From positions 37,650 through 101,649 of IMG/VR virus record IMGVR_UViG_3300024306_000021: a stretch of 64,000 bases of DNA. The stretch is one strand, 5' to 3'. The position numbers and the translations under genes are program-made. Shown here piece by piece: positions 31,440 to 38,247 of this stretch. The notes beneath the pieces were generated by a model that searched no databases, had not been told where the DNA came from, and saw nothing but the letters and a program-made list of their open reading frames with translations. Position 1 is the first letter of the stretch. The number at the start of each line of letters is the position of its first letter. The stretch comes from a virus.

Positions 31440-31727
31440 TCTTTTTCCTTTGATTAATAACGGGTTGGTAAAAGGTCAAGTAATAGACCGGACAACTGAC
31501 AGGGGCGGATCAACGATAACGCCTTTGACAAACCTCAATGTACATAGCACAGAGGCCTGCTTATTTCCGACTATCAACAGACATTCTATTTTGGTATCGG
31601 AACACACAAGCACGGACAGTTTTCAAGACTGTTTGCCAGTATTGGAGCTCGGCATGAAGCCGAACGATTGTCTATCCTCATCTACCCTTTACCTCGCCGG
31701 CTGCGCAGTTTCCTACGCAACAACTCT
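31440..31727 (-). ncRNA. Structured leader or ncRNA upstream of coiled-coil gene
   Basis: No gene is seen in this 290-base stretch, which is transcribed from a consensus promoter. It contains clear hairpins. One at 31616-31632 is a perfect five-base-pair stem with a seven-base loop, ACAGT-CTTGAAA-ACTGT, identical in form to a Ser(TGA) anticodon arm. TCGGC-TTCAT-GCCGA (31649-31663) is another. No T-arm is found, so it is not a tRNA. It may be a cis-regulatory leader or an independent small RNA. Confidence 0.5.
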
Positions 31728-31756
31728 ATAATACGATATTTTGTGTATGCTGTCAA
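31728..31756 (-). promoter_or_regulatory. Sigma-70 promoter
   Basis: TTGACA (31751-31756), 17 bp, TATTAT (31728-31733) on the minus strand. It drives the structured leader and the coiled-coil gene. Confidence 0.85.
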
Positions 31757-32370
31757 GCCATTTTTGGCTTTAATTTCACGTCCCATGCCAAAATAGTTCT
31801 GTGTCCTTGTCCATTCCACGGGTATACTGTATGTGGAAGATAGCTAGGAAACATGACCATCATCATGGGTCGCGGAGAAAATCTCAATTGATCTATAAAA
31901 GTAAACTTGCTGGGATCCTTGACCACAGGAAATCTAAATTCTAGATTGGCATCTGAAGATTGACTTCCTGGATCTAGGTCTGGAACATCTATGTAGATGT
32001 TGCCGCTGATATGTGCGTTATGTGTATGTAAGGCCTGATAGTTACCAGCTGTTTGTCTGATAGTCCAGGCACTCACAAGTTCTGGTTCAAGATTGACTAG
32101 ATCAGGTTTACCCGATTGTCTAGTCAGTGTATCCATGTAATCATAGCATCGTTGTTCCACGAAACTTTTCAATACAGTGACATCCTGACCAAAGTCGTTA
32201 GGCAATAGCTGTATCTGTTGACCGCCTCTAATGCTAATGGATTGATCTCCAGCATCGTTGAACTGAGTCATTTGATGCGCTGTATCTACCATGTTCTTGA
32301 GATAGGCAAAGACATCTGCTGGCAGGTCGTCTACAGCTATCACAGTTGGATTGATATAAGCGTATTTCAT
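31753..32370 (-). CDS. 2OG-Fe(II) oxygenase (2OG-FeII_Oxy_5 type), second copy
   Basis: A 205-residue protein with SAWTIRQTAGNYQALHTHNA then HISGNIYIDVP (metal His in HTHNAHISG), MVMFPSYLPHTVYPWNG (distal His) and HRTILAWDVKL (2OG Arg). It shares the family of the protein at 18179-18754, but the two are only distantly alike. Substrate unknown. It lies between tRNA-Thr(TGT) and the promoter of the coiled-coil gene, on the same strand as both. Confidence 0.86.
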   Translation of the reverse strand: MKYAYINPTVIAVDDLPADVFAYLKNMVDTAHQMTQFNDAGDQSISIRGGQQIQLLPNDFGQDVTVLKSFVEQRCYDYMDTLTRQSGKPDLVNLEPELVSAWTIRQTAGNYQALHTHNAHISGNIYIDVPDLDPGSQSSDANLEFRFPVVKDPSKFTFIDQLRFSPRPMMMVMFPSYLPHTVYPWNGQGHRTILAWDVKLKPKMA

Positions 32371-32384
32371 CTATTGCCTTATTA

Positions 32385-32460
32385 TGGTGCTGCTTGTCGG
32401 ATTCGAACTGACGACCTACTGCTTACAAGGCAGTTGCTCTACCGGCTGAGCTAAAGCAGC
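32385..32460 (-). tRNA. trnT(tgt): tRNA-Thr(TGT)
   Basis: Anticodon arm ACTGC-CTTGTAA-GCAGT, acceptor GCTGCTT/AAGCAGC, encoded CCA. Canonical 76-base gene. Confidence 0.96.
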
Positions 32461-32483
32461 GTATTCTTACTTATATTTGAACT

Positions 32484-32575
32484 TGGCGGTGAGGGCGGGA
32501 TTCGAACCCGCGGTAGACATTTCTGCCTACGACAGTTTAGCAAACTGCTGATTTAAGCCTCTCATCCACCTCACC
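32484..32575 (-). tRNA. trnS(gct): tRNA-Ser(GCT)
   Basis: Anticodon arm GCAGT-TTGCTAA-ACTGT, long variable arm (GTAGGCAGAAATGTCTAC), discriminator G, encoded CCA. Confidence 0.96.
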
Positions 32576-32584
32576 AATGTTCTA

Positions 32585-33004
32585 TTATAACACTGAAACA
32601 GAATCTTTGTCTACAGCATTTGCTCTAGAATAAGGTTCTGGTTCTTCTTTTTTCTCTTCTTTGCCGGGAATAGGTTGTAACCCAGCATTGATAAGAGCAT
32701 TCAGTTTATTTGCTGCTTCGAAAGCAGCGTCTTCGACTTCTTGTGCCAATCTTTGTGCTTCAGCATTGGCTTTTTCATATGCGTCGACTGCGGCTGAATG
32801 GGCAGCATCGGCGTGTTGATATGCCTTCTTCATGGCATCTTCTAGTTTGGCCTTGGCTTTGTCTACGTCCTTGGCCGACTTGTCGGCTAATTCTTTAGCA
32901 TCACTATAGACAGTTGCGGCCGCGTGTAAAGCACGATGAGACAGTCTTCTAGCAGCAGTTTCACTGACTTGTTCTATCTTATGGATAAAGTCCATGATAC
33001 TCAT
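32585..33004 (-). CDS. Ala-rich helical (coiled-coil) phage protein
   Basis: A 139-residue protein that is nearly all helix with heptad-like Ala and Lys/Glu spacing (DAKELADKSAKDVDKAKAKL, then KANAEAQRLAQEVEDAA) and a Pro/Glu-rich tail. It looks like an extended coiled coil such as a scaffold or tape-like accessory protein. Function unknown. A strong AGGAGGAC ribosome site precedes the start. Confidence 0.72.
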   Translation of the reverse strand: MSIMDFIHKIEQVSETAARRLSHRALHAAATVYSDAKELADKSAKDVDKAKAKLEDAMKKAYQHADAAHSAAVDAYEKANAEAQRLAQEVEDAAFEAANKLNALINAGLQPIPGKEEKKEEPEPYSRANAVDKDSVSVL

Positions 33005-33065
33005 GATAGTCCTCCTTGTTTTTTACCGCACTGCGGAACAATGATACTTATCGTGGTATAAGATT

Positions 33066-33707
33066 TTAGAAACTGTATCTGAATGTGTCTATGTCTTCTT
33101 GGAAGAACGCAGCTACTATGGCTTTAGTCCTATCGTTGTAGTATGATCTATAGTCATTATTTTCGGAAGTATTGATCATGGGCAATGGCACATCACAATC
33201 ATAGATCTTTTGTATCTGTTTGAAATCTTCTTCGATATTTTCATATCGCAATATCAAATTTACACCGTCAACATACTGCTTCTGTGTCACGGCACCTTTA
33301 GGCCATGTAGGAGGATATGGAGACAGCATAGGATATAACACAGACCACATTTCGTCTTGTGGAAATTCGTTCATAAACTGATCGAAAGATGGAAACGGAG
33401 ATCTATTAAAATAGTCTCGGACAAAATTTAAATTGTCTTGGCTGGCTTTTCCTGGATTATCATACCATCTACGCAGTTCATAGTAACCACTGACCATGCG
33501 GTCCCAAGGGTTTCTAACTATGCTAAAGCTAAATGGCAAATTGTCTACTGTGTTTTTTAGATCATTGAACGTTACTTTGAGATCAAATTCTTGATACGTG
33601 CTGTTCTTTCTGTTAGATATCAACCAACTCTTGATACTCATACCAGCCACTTTGGGATTGTGTACGAACGCTATGTTCTTTTCACCTGTAACAACAACGC
33701 TACTCAT
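33066..33707 (-). CDS. Sulfotransferase-like protein
   Basis: Sulfotransferases move the sulfuryl group of PAPS to a hydroxyl or amine. The 213-residue protein has the 5' phosphosulfate loop FVHNPKVAGMSIKSWL (residues 14-29) and the 3' phosphate-binding segment FSIVRNPWDRMVSGYY. Both match the carbohydrate sulfotransferase (Sulfotransfer_2) group. No membrane anchor is present. The neighbouring upstream gene is an APS-kinase fusion that could supply PAPS, so the pair is a plausible sulfation module. The acceptor may be a sugar, a fibre or a host glycan. Confidence 0.83.
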   Translation of the reverse strand: MSSVVVTGEKNIAFVHNPKVAGMSIKSWLISNRKNSTYQEFDLKVTFNDLKNTVDNLPFSFSIVRNPWDRMVSGYYELRRWYDNPGKASQDNLNFVRDYFNRSPFPSFDQFMNEFPQDEMWSVLYPMLSPYPPTWPKGAVTQKQYVDGVNLILRYENIEEDFKQIQKIYDCDVPLPMINTSENNDYRSYYNDRTKAIVAAFFQEDIDTFRYSF

Positions 33708-33708
33708 A

Positions 33709-34497
33709 TCAATCCTTCTTGATATTCAACGATTCTCTTATCTTTGTAGCAGAGATATCAGTGATAGATTGATCAAAATGTTCTTGTTCGATCTTGTAAC
33801 CTACATCCCTACCATACGTGATGTTCACGATATTAGGCACAAGCACGATTTGGAATTGACCTTGATACAAAGGATCTAGATCTCTCTTGATAAATCTAGC
33901 CACATCGTAGAAGTTGAACGGATTACTATCATTCCAACCTTGGCAATCACGCACCATGATACAGACTTGACCAGTCTTGGCCAACGCTCTTTCGAATAGA
34001 GCACGATGCCCATCATGCCATGGTTGCCAACGACCTAACATCTGTACAGTTTCTTTGCGATTATTCCATACAGGACGTCTGCGATCGGCCAATATATGAT
34101 CAGAGATAAACGCTGCCCATTTTTCAGCATCTTGTTCAGTGATACGGAAATCATATATGTCTGGTTCTTGGAACATCTTGTTGGTATCTTCATATCTGCC
34201 TTCGCGGATAGTGTCAACCCAAATGGTCCAATCTGCTGAATAGTTTTTTCTAGTAGCTTCTAGAGGTGCTATGAAGTCGGCGATCACGTAACGTGCTTCG
34301 CTTTCATCTGACAGCAGTTTCATCCTGAAGCTTTGCCTGATTCGTCCTTCTTCACTGAAGTCCCAATCATCAAACCGTTTTCTAACAGCATCTGCTTCTA
34401 GGTGTTCGGTATCACCTAATCTAGATTGTAATGCTTTAGCCAGTGTTGTTTTACCTGCTCCTGGCAGTCCGCAGATCAGTATCTTTATAGCTTTCAT
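33709..34497 (-). CDS. APS-kinase-like / HxGH nucleotidyltransferase fusion
   Basis: A 262-residue protein with two domains. Residues 1-135 are APS-kinase-like: P-loop ICGLPGAGKTT, LEADAVRKRF (as DGDNVR), FSEEGRIRQSFR, ADFIAPLEATR and WVDT. Residues 150-262 are an NMNAT/NadM-like transferase: GRWQPWHDGHRALFERAL (His161, His164) and ISATKIRESL. The start at 34497 is used because the upstream extension runs through tRNA-Ser. PAPS made by the first domain could feed the sulfotransferase one base downstream. The second domain is not a typical ATP sulfurylase, so its substrate is open. Confidence 0.83.
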   Translation of the reverse strand: MKAIKILICGLPGAGKTTLAKALQSRLGDTEHLEADAVRKRFDDWDFSEEGRIRQSFRMKLLSDESEARYVIADFIAPLEATRKNYSADWTIWVDTIREGRYEDTNKMFQEPDIYDFRITEQDAEKWAAFISDHILADRRRPVWNNRKETVQMLGRWQPWHDGHRALFERALAKTGQVCIMVRDCQGWNDSNPFNFYDVARFIKRDLDPLYQGQFQIVLVPNIVNITYGRDVGYKIEQEHFDQSITDISATKIRESLNIKKD

Positions 34498-34511
34498 GAT
34501 ACTATTTAATA

Positions 34512-34601
34512 TGGCGGAAGCGGTGAGATTCGAACTCACGGAACCTTTCGGTTCGACGGTTTTCAAGACCGTTGCCATAAACCAGACTCGACCACACTTC
34601 C
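34512..34601 (-). tRNA. trnS(tga): tRNA-Ser(TGA)
   Basis: Anticodon arm ACGGT-CTTGAAA-ACCGT, long variable arm GAACCGAAAGGTTC, discriminator G, encoded CCA. Confidence 0.96.
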
Positions 34602-34606
34602 ATAAT

Positions 34607-34681
34607 TGGTGGGTGATGAGAGGGTCGAACTCCCGACATCCTCGGTGTAAACGAGGCGCTCTACCACTGAGCTAATCACCC
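34607..34681 (-). tRNA. trnV(tac): tRNA-Val(TAC)
   Basis: Anticodon arm CCTCG-TTTACAC-CGAGG, acceptor GGGTGAT/ATCACCC, encoded CCA. Confidence 0.96.
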
Positions 34682-34690
34682 TAAACTTTC

Positions 34691-34836
34691 ACCATTAGTT
34701 AGTAGCATAGTTTACTATCCTCTTGCTACCTATTGTTGATCTGTTACACAGACCAGTTACTAGTATCATAGGCTTCCCGCTTCGGACAAGGTTAGCCTTG
34801 ATCGTAGGCCGACGAGCTATGCTACTAACTAATGGT
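34691..34836 (-). ncRNA. Structured spacer RNA closed by a 20-bp perfect inverted repeat
   Basis: ACCATTAGTTAGTAGCATAG (34691-34710) is an exact inverted copy of 34817-34836. The right arm includes the ACCA end of tRNA-Leu(TAG). The 106 bases between form further hairpins, including GGTCT-GTGTAAC-AGATC, which has the form of an anticodon arm (GTA) although no T-arm exists. On the minus strand it lies between tRNA-Leu(TAG) and tRNA-Val(TAC). Likely a folded RNA released by tRNA processing; role unknown. Confidence 0.6.
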
Positions 34837-34915
34837 GCCCCAAGCGAGACTCGAACTCGCACACCGAAGTACTGGCTTCTAAGACCAGCGTGTCTACCAA
34901 TTCCACCATCGGGGC
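34833..34915 (-). tRNA. trnL(tag): tRNA-Leu(TAG)
   Basis: Anticodon arm CTGGT-CTTAGAA-GCCAG, class II variable arm, acceptor GCCCCGA/TTGGGGC, encoded CCA. Its ACCA is part of the adjacent inverted repeat. Confidence 0.95.
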
Positions 34916-34924
34916 ATTGTTTAT

Positions 34925-34953
34925 ATTATGTAGTCTTTTGTTGACTGTGTCAA
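34925..34953 (-). promoter_or_regulatory. Sigma-70 promoter inside the tRNA array
   Basis: TTGACA (34948-34953), 17 bp, CATAAT (34925-34930) on the minus strand, directly upstream of tRNA-Leu(TAG). Confidence 0.8.
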
Positions 34954-34961
34954 CCGTATTC

Positions 34962-35036
34962 TGGTACCGAAGGTTGGAATTGAACCAACGACCAACGGCT
35001 TATCGGGCCGCTGCTCTACCTCTGAGCTACTCCGGT
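34962..35036 (-). tRNA. trnI(gat): tRNA-Ile(GAT) with C33
   Basis: Stem GCGGC/GCCGT with loop CCGATAA. Position 33 is C instead of the near-universal U. Other arms are normal: acceptor ACCGGAG/CTTCGGT, T-arm GTTGGTTCAATTCCAAC, encoded CCA. Confidence 0.92.
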
Positions 35037-35037
35037 G

Positions 35038-35112
35038 TGGCTGGGGAAACTGGACTCGAACCAATACTGCCTGAGTCAAAGTCAGGTGTCCTACCGATTA
35101 GACGATTCCCCA
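35038..35112 (-). tRNA. trnQ(ttg): tRNA-Gln(TTG)
   Basis: Anticodon arm CCTGA-CTTTGAC-TCAGG, acceptor TGGGGAA/TTCCCCA, discriminator G, encoded CCA. Confidence 0.95.
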
Positions 35113-35338
35113 ATAATGAATTTGAGAGTTGTAGCACCATCGTTATTGCTACCATTCACCCTTCTCCGGATTAGCTAGCGGGACTCGGTACGTCACTCGG
35201 GATACCGGACCAGATAGTACGCCACCTTGTACACGGATCTTCCGATCCGCCGGGCATCGAACCCGCCACCTTCTACTGGGTCGGTCCTTCGAAGAAACCT
35301 AACCAGCGTGTCTTTCTCTTGCTGACACTCTCAAAACT
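35113..35338 (-). ncRNA. Structured spacer RNA with T-arm-like element
   Basis: The 226-base spacer between tRNA-Asn and tRNA-Gln is closed by imperfect inverted arms (35121-35136 with 35320-35335, 13 of 16 paired). Inside are a CGGATC-GGAA-GATCCG tetraloop hairpin (35234-35249), a CGGGTTCGATGCCCG hairpin that looks like a tRNA T-arm (35251-35265) and a GGTA/TACC stem. No complete tRNA or gene can be drawn. Confidence 0.5.
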
Positions 35339-35414
35339 TGGCTCCGGAGGTTGGGATCGAACCAACGACACGCGGATTAACAGTCCGCTGCAACTACCTC
35401 TGTGCTACTCCGGA
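35339..35414 (-). tRNA. trnN(gtt): tRNA-Asn(GTT)
   Basis: Anticodon arm GCGGA-CTGTTAA-TCCGC, acceptor TCCGGAG/CTCCGGA, discriminator G, encoded CCA. T-loop is TTCGATC. Confidence 0.95.
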
Positions 35415-35421
35415 ATAGAGT

Positions 35422-35496
35422 TGGCGACTCGTAGGGGAATCGAACCCCTATGTCCTGCTAGACAGGCAGGCATAATAGCCACTATATGAACGAGCC
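35422..35496 (-). tRNA. trnD(gtc): tRNA-Asp(GTC)
   Basis: Anticodon arm CCTGC-CTGTCTA-GCAGG, acceptor GGCTCGT/ACGAGTC, discriminator G, encoded CCA. Confidence 0.95.
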
Positions 35497-35502
35497 ATAA
35501 CA

Positions 35503-35578
35503 TGGTGGACCAGACAGGACTTGAACCCGCTACCTCCTCGGTGCAAACGAGGCGCTCTCCCAGATGAGCTACTGGCCC
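35503..35578 (-). tRNA. trnA(tgc): tRNA-Ala(TGC)
   Basis: Anticodon arm CCTCG-TTTGCAC-CGAGG, acceptor GGGCCAG/CTGGTCC, encoded CCA. Confidence 0.95.
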
Positions 35579-35587
35579 GAATTTTTA

Positions 35588-35663
35588 TGGTAGCAGTAGT
35601 AGGACTCGAACCTACGATATACACCGTATGAAGGTGCCGCATTAGCCGCTATGCTATACTGCC
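35588..35663 (-). tRNA. tRNA with CAT anticodon (Met or Ile2), copy 2
   Basis: Anticodon arm GCACC-TTCATAC-GGTGT, D-arm GCATAGCGGCTAATGC, acceptor GGCAGTA/TACTGCT, encoded CCA. Identity among Met, initiator and Ile2 cannot be settled by eye. Confidence 0.92.
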
Positions 35664-35762
35664 ATTAACATATTGAAATACACTATATTCAGTTCAAGGA
35701 CACTCTTTAGAATGCGACTCATACTTGCGAACCCGCTACAGTATATTTCAATATGGTAATGG
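35662..35762 (-). ncRNA. Structured spacer RNA joining two tRNA ends
   Basis: Inverted arms of 22 bases (35662-35683 and 35741-35762, about 20 paired) close the whole spacer between tRNA-Lys(TTT) and the CAT tRNA. The arms include two bases of the CCA of tRNA-Lys and the first two bases of the next tRNA, so the tRNA ends are base-paired to each other. The loop region contains a tRNA-like GCGGGTTCGC hairpin piece. Confidence 0.55.
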
Positions 35763-35835
35763 TGGGCCCTGTGAGATTCGAACTCACGACCAACGGATTA
35801 AAAGTCCGCTGCTCTACCTACTGAGCTAAGGGCCC
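35760..35835 (-). tRNA. trnK(ttt): tRNA-Lys(TTT)
   Basis: Anticodon arm GCGGA-CTTTTAA-TCCGT, acceptor GGGCCCT/AGGGCCC, encoded CCA. Confidence 0.96.
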
Positions 35836-35890
35836 AAACGTTTACCAGATTTACCATCATCTCCCATGATAGTTTCCTCCTTTAAAAAAT

Positions 35891-35966
35891 TGGAGCGGGC
35901 GATCGGGTTCGAACCGACGACATTTACCTTGGCAAGGTAATGCTCTACCAACTGAGCTACGCCCGC
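35891..35966 (-). tRNA. trnG(gcc): tRNA-Gly(GCC)
   Basis: Anticodon arm TTACC-TTGCCAA-GGTAA, acceptor GCGGGCG/CGCCCGC, discriminator T, encoded CCA. The 55-base spacer before tRNA-Lys(TTT) holds no gene I can support. Confidence 0.96.
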
Positions 35967-35972
35967 ATTAAA

Positions 35973-36047
35973 TGGTACTCCGAAGGGGAGTCGAACCCCT
36001 CTTTCCGCCTTGAAAGGGCAGCGTCCTGACCGATAGACGACCGGAGC
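35973..36047 (-). tRNA. trnE(ttc): tRNA-Glu(TTC)
   Basis: Anticodon arm CTGCC-CTTTCAA-GGCGG, acceptor GCTCCGG/TCGGAGT, encoded CCA. Confidence 0.95.
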
Positions 36048-36074
36048 ATTAACTGATTTGATTGTCAAACAACG

Positions 36075-36153
36075 TGGAGGACAGGGTGGGATTTGAACCC
36101 ACGGCTTTACAGTTTTGCAGACTGTTCCATTGGACCTCTCTGGCACCTGTCCC
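36075..36153 (-). tRNA. trnC(gca): tRNA-Cys(GCA)
   Basis: Anticodon arm ACAGT-CTGCAAA-ACTGT, acceptor GGGACAG/CTGTCCT, discriminator T, encoded CCA. Confidence 0.93.
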
Positions 36154-36164
36154 TAAGTTTGATT

Positions 36165-36193
36165 ATTGTACTACATTAACTGACTGCTGTCAA
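36165..36193 (-). promoter_or_regulatory. Sigma-70 promoter of the central tRNA cluster
   Basis: TTGACA (36188-36193), 17 bp, TACAAT (36165-36170) on the minus strand. It would drive tRNA-Cys and the tRNAs down to about 34.9 kb. Confidence 0.85.
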
Positions 36194-37681
36194 TCACAAA
36201 GATAATTTTTTGAACTTATAATTCGCCATCAGTTCTTTGAAATCTGGATGATTCCAATCTGTACTCATGTCGATTGCCTTTTGAGGCAGTTTTAATTTTT
36301 CAGATATAGGTAAGTGTCTACCGACATCGCTTAAACTAAAACAGTTTACAGTGAATTTATTGTTAGGATTATCTCTAACTTCTAACCATTCATCCTGTAT
36401 CTGGGTAGCTTCTACTATGTTAAGATCGTCATGCTCCCATTTTAGACAGTCTTCACTAAGAGCTGTTTCTCTCCTAACATACCCGACATTCAAGTTTGCG
36501 CTGCGTTTTACATCAGAATCTTTCATCAATCTATAACCATATGATTGATAGTTTGAACTTATCGAAGATTTTGTATCGAACGAACCTATAGGCACTTCTA
36601 ATACAAACGGACTGAATGATTCGCCACTCCAATTCTCTGTCAACCATCTAATAGTATTGTCTAGGCTTTCTCTATTTTCTTTTGCTAACCCTATGATCAA
36701 ACTAATAGATCCTCGATACAATTTTGTACCATTTGAATGATAATAATTTTTTATATCTATCAACCCTTGTTTGATCTTTTCAGGATCCATTCCTTTGCCA
36801 ACTATCCTGGCAGCATCTCTGTTGAAACTTTCTATACCATAATACTGTCCTAGGAAATTCATCCTAAGCAGTTCTTCTCTATCTCTAGGACGAGATATCA
36901 ATAAATCTGCCCTGACGAATCCTGAGAACCAAGGTCGGAATGAAAGCTGTTCTACAACATCAGCGAACTTGCTGATCTTTTCAGTTCGGTCATTAAATGT
37001 TTCATCTGATACGAGATAGTTGGATACTCCGAATCTATCATAGCTGTCTTGTAATTGTATCCTAGCGTCTTCGGCATCTCTGCTATAGTCGCCCTTGACT
37101 CCTAAGATTGGAAAGTTACAGAAGTCACATTTAAATTTACAACCTCGAGCAAACTCTATAGTCAACCATTCGTTTGAGTCTATGAAATCTCTATCTTCAT
37201 ACTTGACCATGAGACTCTTCATTGGATATGCCGGATACTGTTTGTTAGCATCTATGAGCTTACACCCTTTTGATAACAAATCAAATCTCGGTCTAGGTCC
37301 GTTGCCTTTGTACCATCTAAGGAATTCTAACAGTGCTAGTTCACCGAAACCTTTTATATGTAAATCAAAAGAACTAGTATCAAACTGAGCAGCTACTTGT
37401 CCTCCTGAAATCAACAATACATCTGGGAAAGTAACTTTCAACCATTTGATATAGTTTTCAAATCTTTCAGACATGTTGCTGAAAAGAAAACTAAATCCTA
37501 GAAAGACAGTGTCTTTGTCGATCCGGGATTTTGCTAACTCTTGTAATTCATCTAACTCCCAAACTTCGCAGAAGTCGATAACTTCGATGTCCCAACCTTC
37601 TTCTCTGAGACAATGAGCTATACGATATGCGCCTAGCGTTCGGGTCGGTGAACCCAAAATATTAAAAATAAGACCTTTCAT
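36194..37681 (-). CDS. B12-binding-type radical SAM enzyme
   Basis: The 495-residue protein has an N-terminal cobalamin-binding-like Rossmann domain (SPTRTLGAYRIAHCLREEGW, FLGFSFLFSNM, LLISGGQVAA). The radical SAM cysteines are Cys181, Cys185 and Cys188 in ARGCKFKCDFC. ESFNRDAARIVGKGM and SLIIGLAKENRESLDNTI follow, as in B12-dependent methylases and oxidoreductases. The ATG at 37681 follows TATAAATA by exactly five bases without a ribosome site. It is set among tRNA genes, away from the other radical SAM genes. Substrate unknown. Confidence 0.9.
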   Translation of the reverse strand: MKGLIFNILGSPTRTLGAYRIAHCLREEGWDIEVIDFCEVWELDELQELAKSRIDKDTVFLGFSFLFSNMSERFENYIKWLKVTFPDVLLISGGQVAAQFDTSSFDLHIKGFGELALLEFLRWYKGNGPRPRFDLLSKGCKLIDANKQYPAYPMKSLMVKYEDRDFIDSNEWLTIEFARGCKFKCDFCNFPILGVKGDYSRDAEDARIQLQDSYDRFGVSNYLVSDETFNDRTEKISKFADVVEQLSFRPWFSGFVRADLLISRPRDREELLRMNFLGQYYGIESFNRDAARIVGKGMDPEKIKQGLIDIKNYYHSNGTKLYRGSISLIIGLAKENRESLDNTIRWLTENWSGESFSPFVLEVPIGSFDTKSSISSNYQSYGYRLMKDSDVKRSANLNVGYVRRETALSEDCLKWEHDDLNIVEATQIQDEWLEVRDNPNNKFTVNCFSLSDVGRHLPISEKLKLPQKAIDMSTDWNHPDFKELMANYKFKKLSL

Positions 37682-37686
37682 CAGTC

Positions 37687-37694
37687 TATTTATA
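37687..37694 (-). promoter_or_regulatory. Late promoter TATAAATA placed for leaderless start
   Basis: A perfect TATAAATA ends five bases before the ATG of the radical SAM gene, so transcription would begin at the start codon. Confidence 0.7.
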
Positions 37695-37696
37695 AG

Positions 37697-37774
37697 TGGT
37701 ACCCCTGCTCAGATTCGAACTGAGAGAACTTCTCCTTTTGAGAGAGATGACTTTACCAATTTGTCCACAGGGGC
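37697..37774 (-). tRNA. trnL(caa): tRNA-Leu(CAA)
   Basis: Anticodon arm TCTCT-CTCAAAA-GGAGA, acceptor GCCCCTG/CAGGGGT, encoded CCA. As with Leu(GAG), the variable region is short (about six bases). Confidence 0.9.
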
Positions 37775-37879
37775 AAAGGGCACTAGTGAAAAGAGTGAGT
37801 CGTTCCAATCCACCGACCAAGCAAACACAGCTATGCTCGTGCTTCCTTCTTATCGCCGGCCTTACGGCTAGTGCTTAAA
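37775..37879 (-). ncRNA. Possible structured spacer RNA
   Basis: The spacer between tRNA-His-like (37880) and tRNA-Leu(CAA) is closed by a short GCACTAG/CTAGTGC repeat (37780-37786, 37868-37874). It contains GCATAGC, a string also present in other structured spacers here. No gene seen. Confidence 0.35.
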
Positions 37880-37955
37880 TGGTACCGGCGGTTGGTTTCG
37901 ATCCAACTCCTACTGCTCCACAAACAGTCGTGCTAGCCACTAACACTACGACGGC
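37880..37955 (-). tRNA. tRNA with GTG anticodon, atypical
   Basis: Arms can be drawn with anticodon arm ACTGT-TTGTGGA-GCAGT. However the discriminator is A, position -1 is not G, the acceptor has a T-C mismatch and the T-loop starts ATCGA. It lacks the G-1:C73 pair that histidyl-tRNA synthetase needs, unlike the second GTG tRNA at 38606. Confidence 0.8.
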
Positions 37956-37960
37956 ATACT

Positions 37961-38036
37961 TGGTAGGCGCAGTAGGGATCGAACCTACGACAAACTGATT
38001 AAGAGTCAGCTACTCTACCGACTGAGTTATACGCCC
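37961..38036 (-). tRNA. trnK(ctt): tRNA-Lys(CTT)
   Basis: Anticodon arm GCTGA-CTCTTAA-TCAGT, acceptor GGGCGTA/TGCGCCT, encoded CCA. Confidence 0.95.
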
Positions 38037-38041
38037 GCATA

Positions 38042-38140
38042 TGGTGCCCCTGGCAGGACTCGAACCTGCACACTCAGGCTTATCTGGCCTGTGCTTTGGC
38101 GAGGTATAAGCTCGCTTCTTTACCATTAAGCTACAGGGGC
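38042..38140 (-). tRNA. Oversized tRNA-Ile-like gene with two anticodon-like arms
   Basis: Acceptor GCCCCTG/CAGGGGC, D-arm, T-arm GCAGGTTCGAGTCCTGC and CCA are normal. Between D- and T-arm lie two 5-7-5 hairpins. GCGAG-CTTATAC-CTCGC would give anticodon TAT with U33. CAGGC-CAGATAA-GCCTG would give GAT with A33. If the first is the anticodon arm, the second is a long variable arm, not normal for Ile. Total length is 99 bases. Confidence 0.75.
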
Positions 38141-38155
38141 AAAAACTTTAATAAC

Positions 38156-38230
38156 TGGTGGGCGCGGTGTGACTCGAACACACACTAAGACCGTTATGAG
38201 CGGCCGGCTTCACCTTTAAGCTACACGCCC
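38156..38230 (-). tRNA. tRNA with CAT anticodon (Met or Ile2), copy 3
   Basis: Anticodon arm GGCCG-CTCATAA-CGGTC, acceptor GGGCGTG/CGCGCCC, encoded CCA. Confidence 0.93.
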
Positions 38231-38247
38231 TAGCCAGTTATGATACT

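Noticed and set aside
31616-31632. A second tRNA-Ser(TGA) in the leader
   Set aside because: Only the anticodon-like arm is present; there is no T-loop TTCGA nor acceptor.
34498-34578. N-terminal extension of the APS-kinase fusion
   Set aside because: It reads through tRNA-Ser(TGA); the family start and P-loop position fit the ATG at 34497.
35113-35338. A tRNA built around the T-arm-like hairpin at 35251-35265
   Set aside because: No acceptor stem or anticodon arm can be placed at the right distances, and the T-stem has only four pairs.
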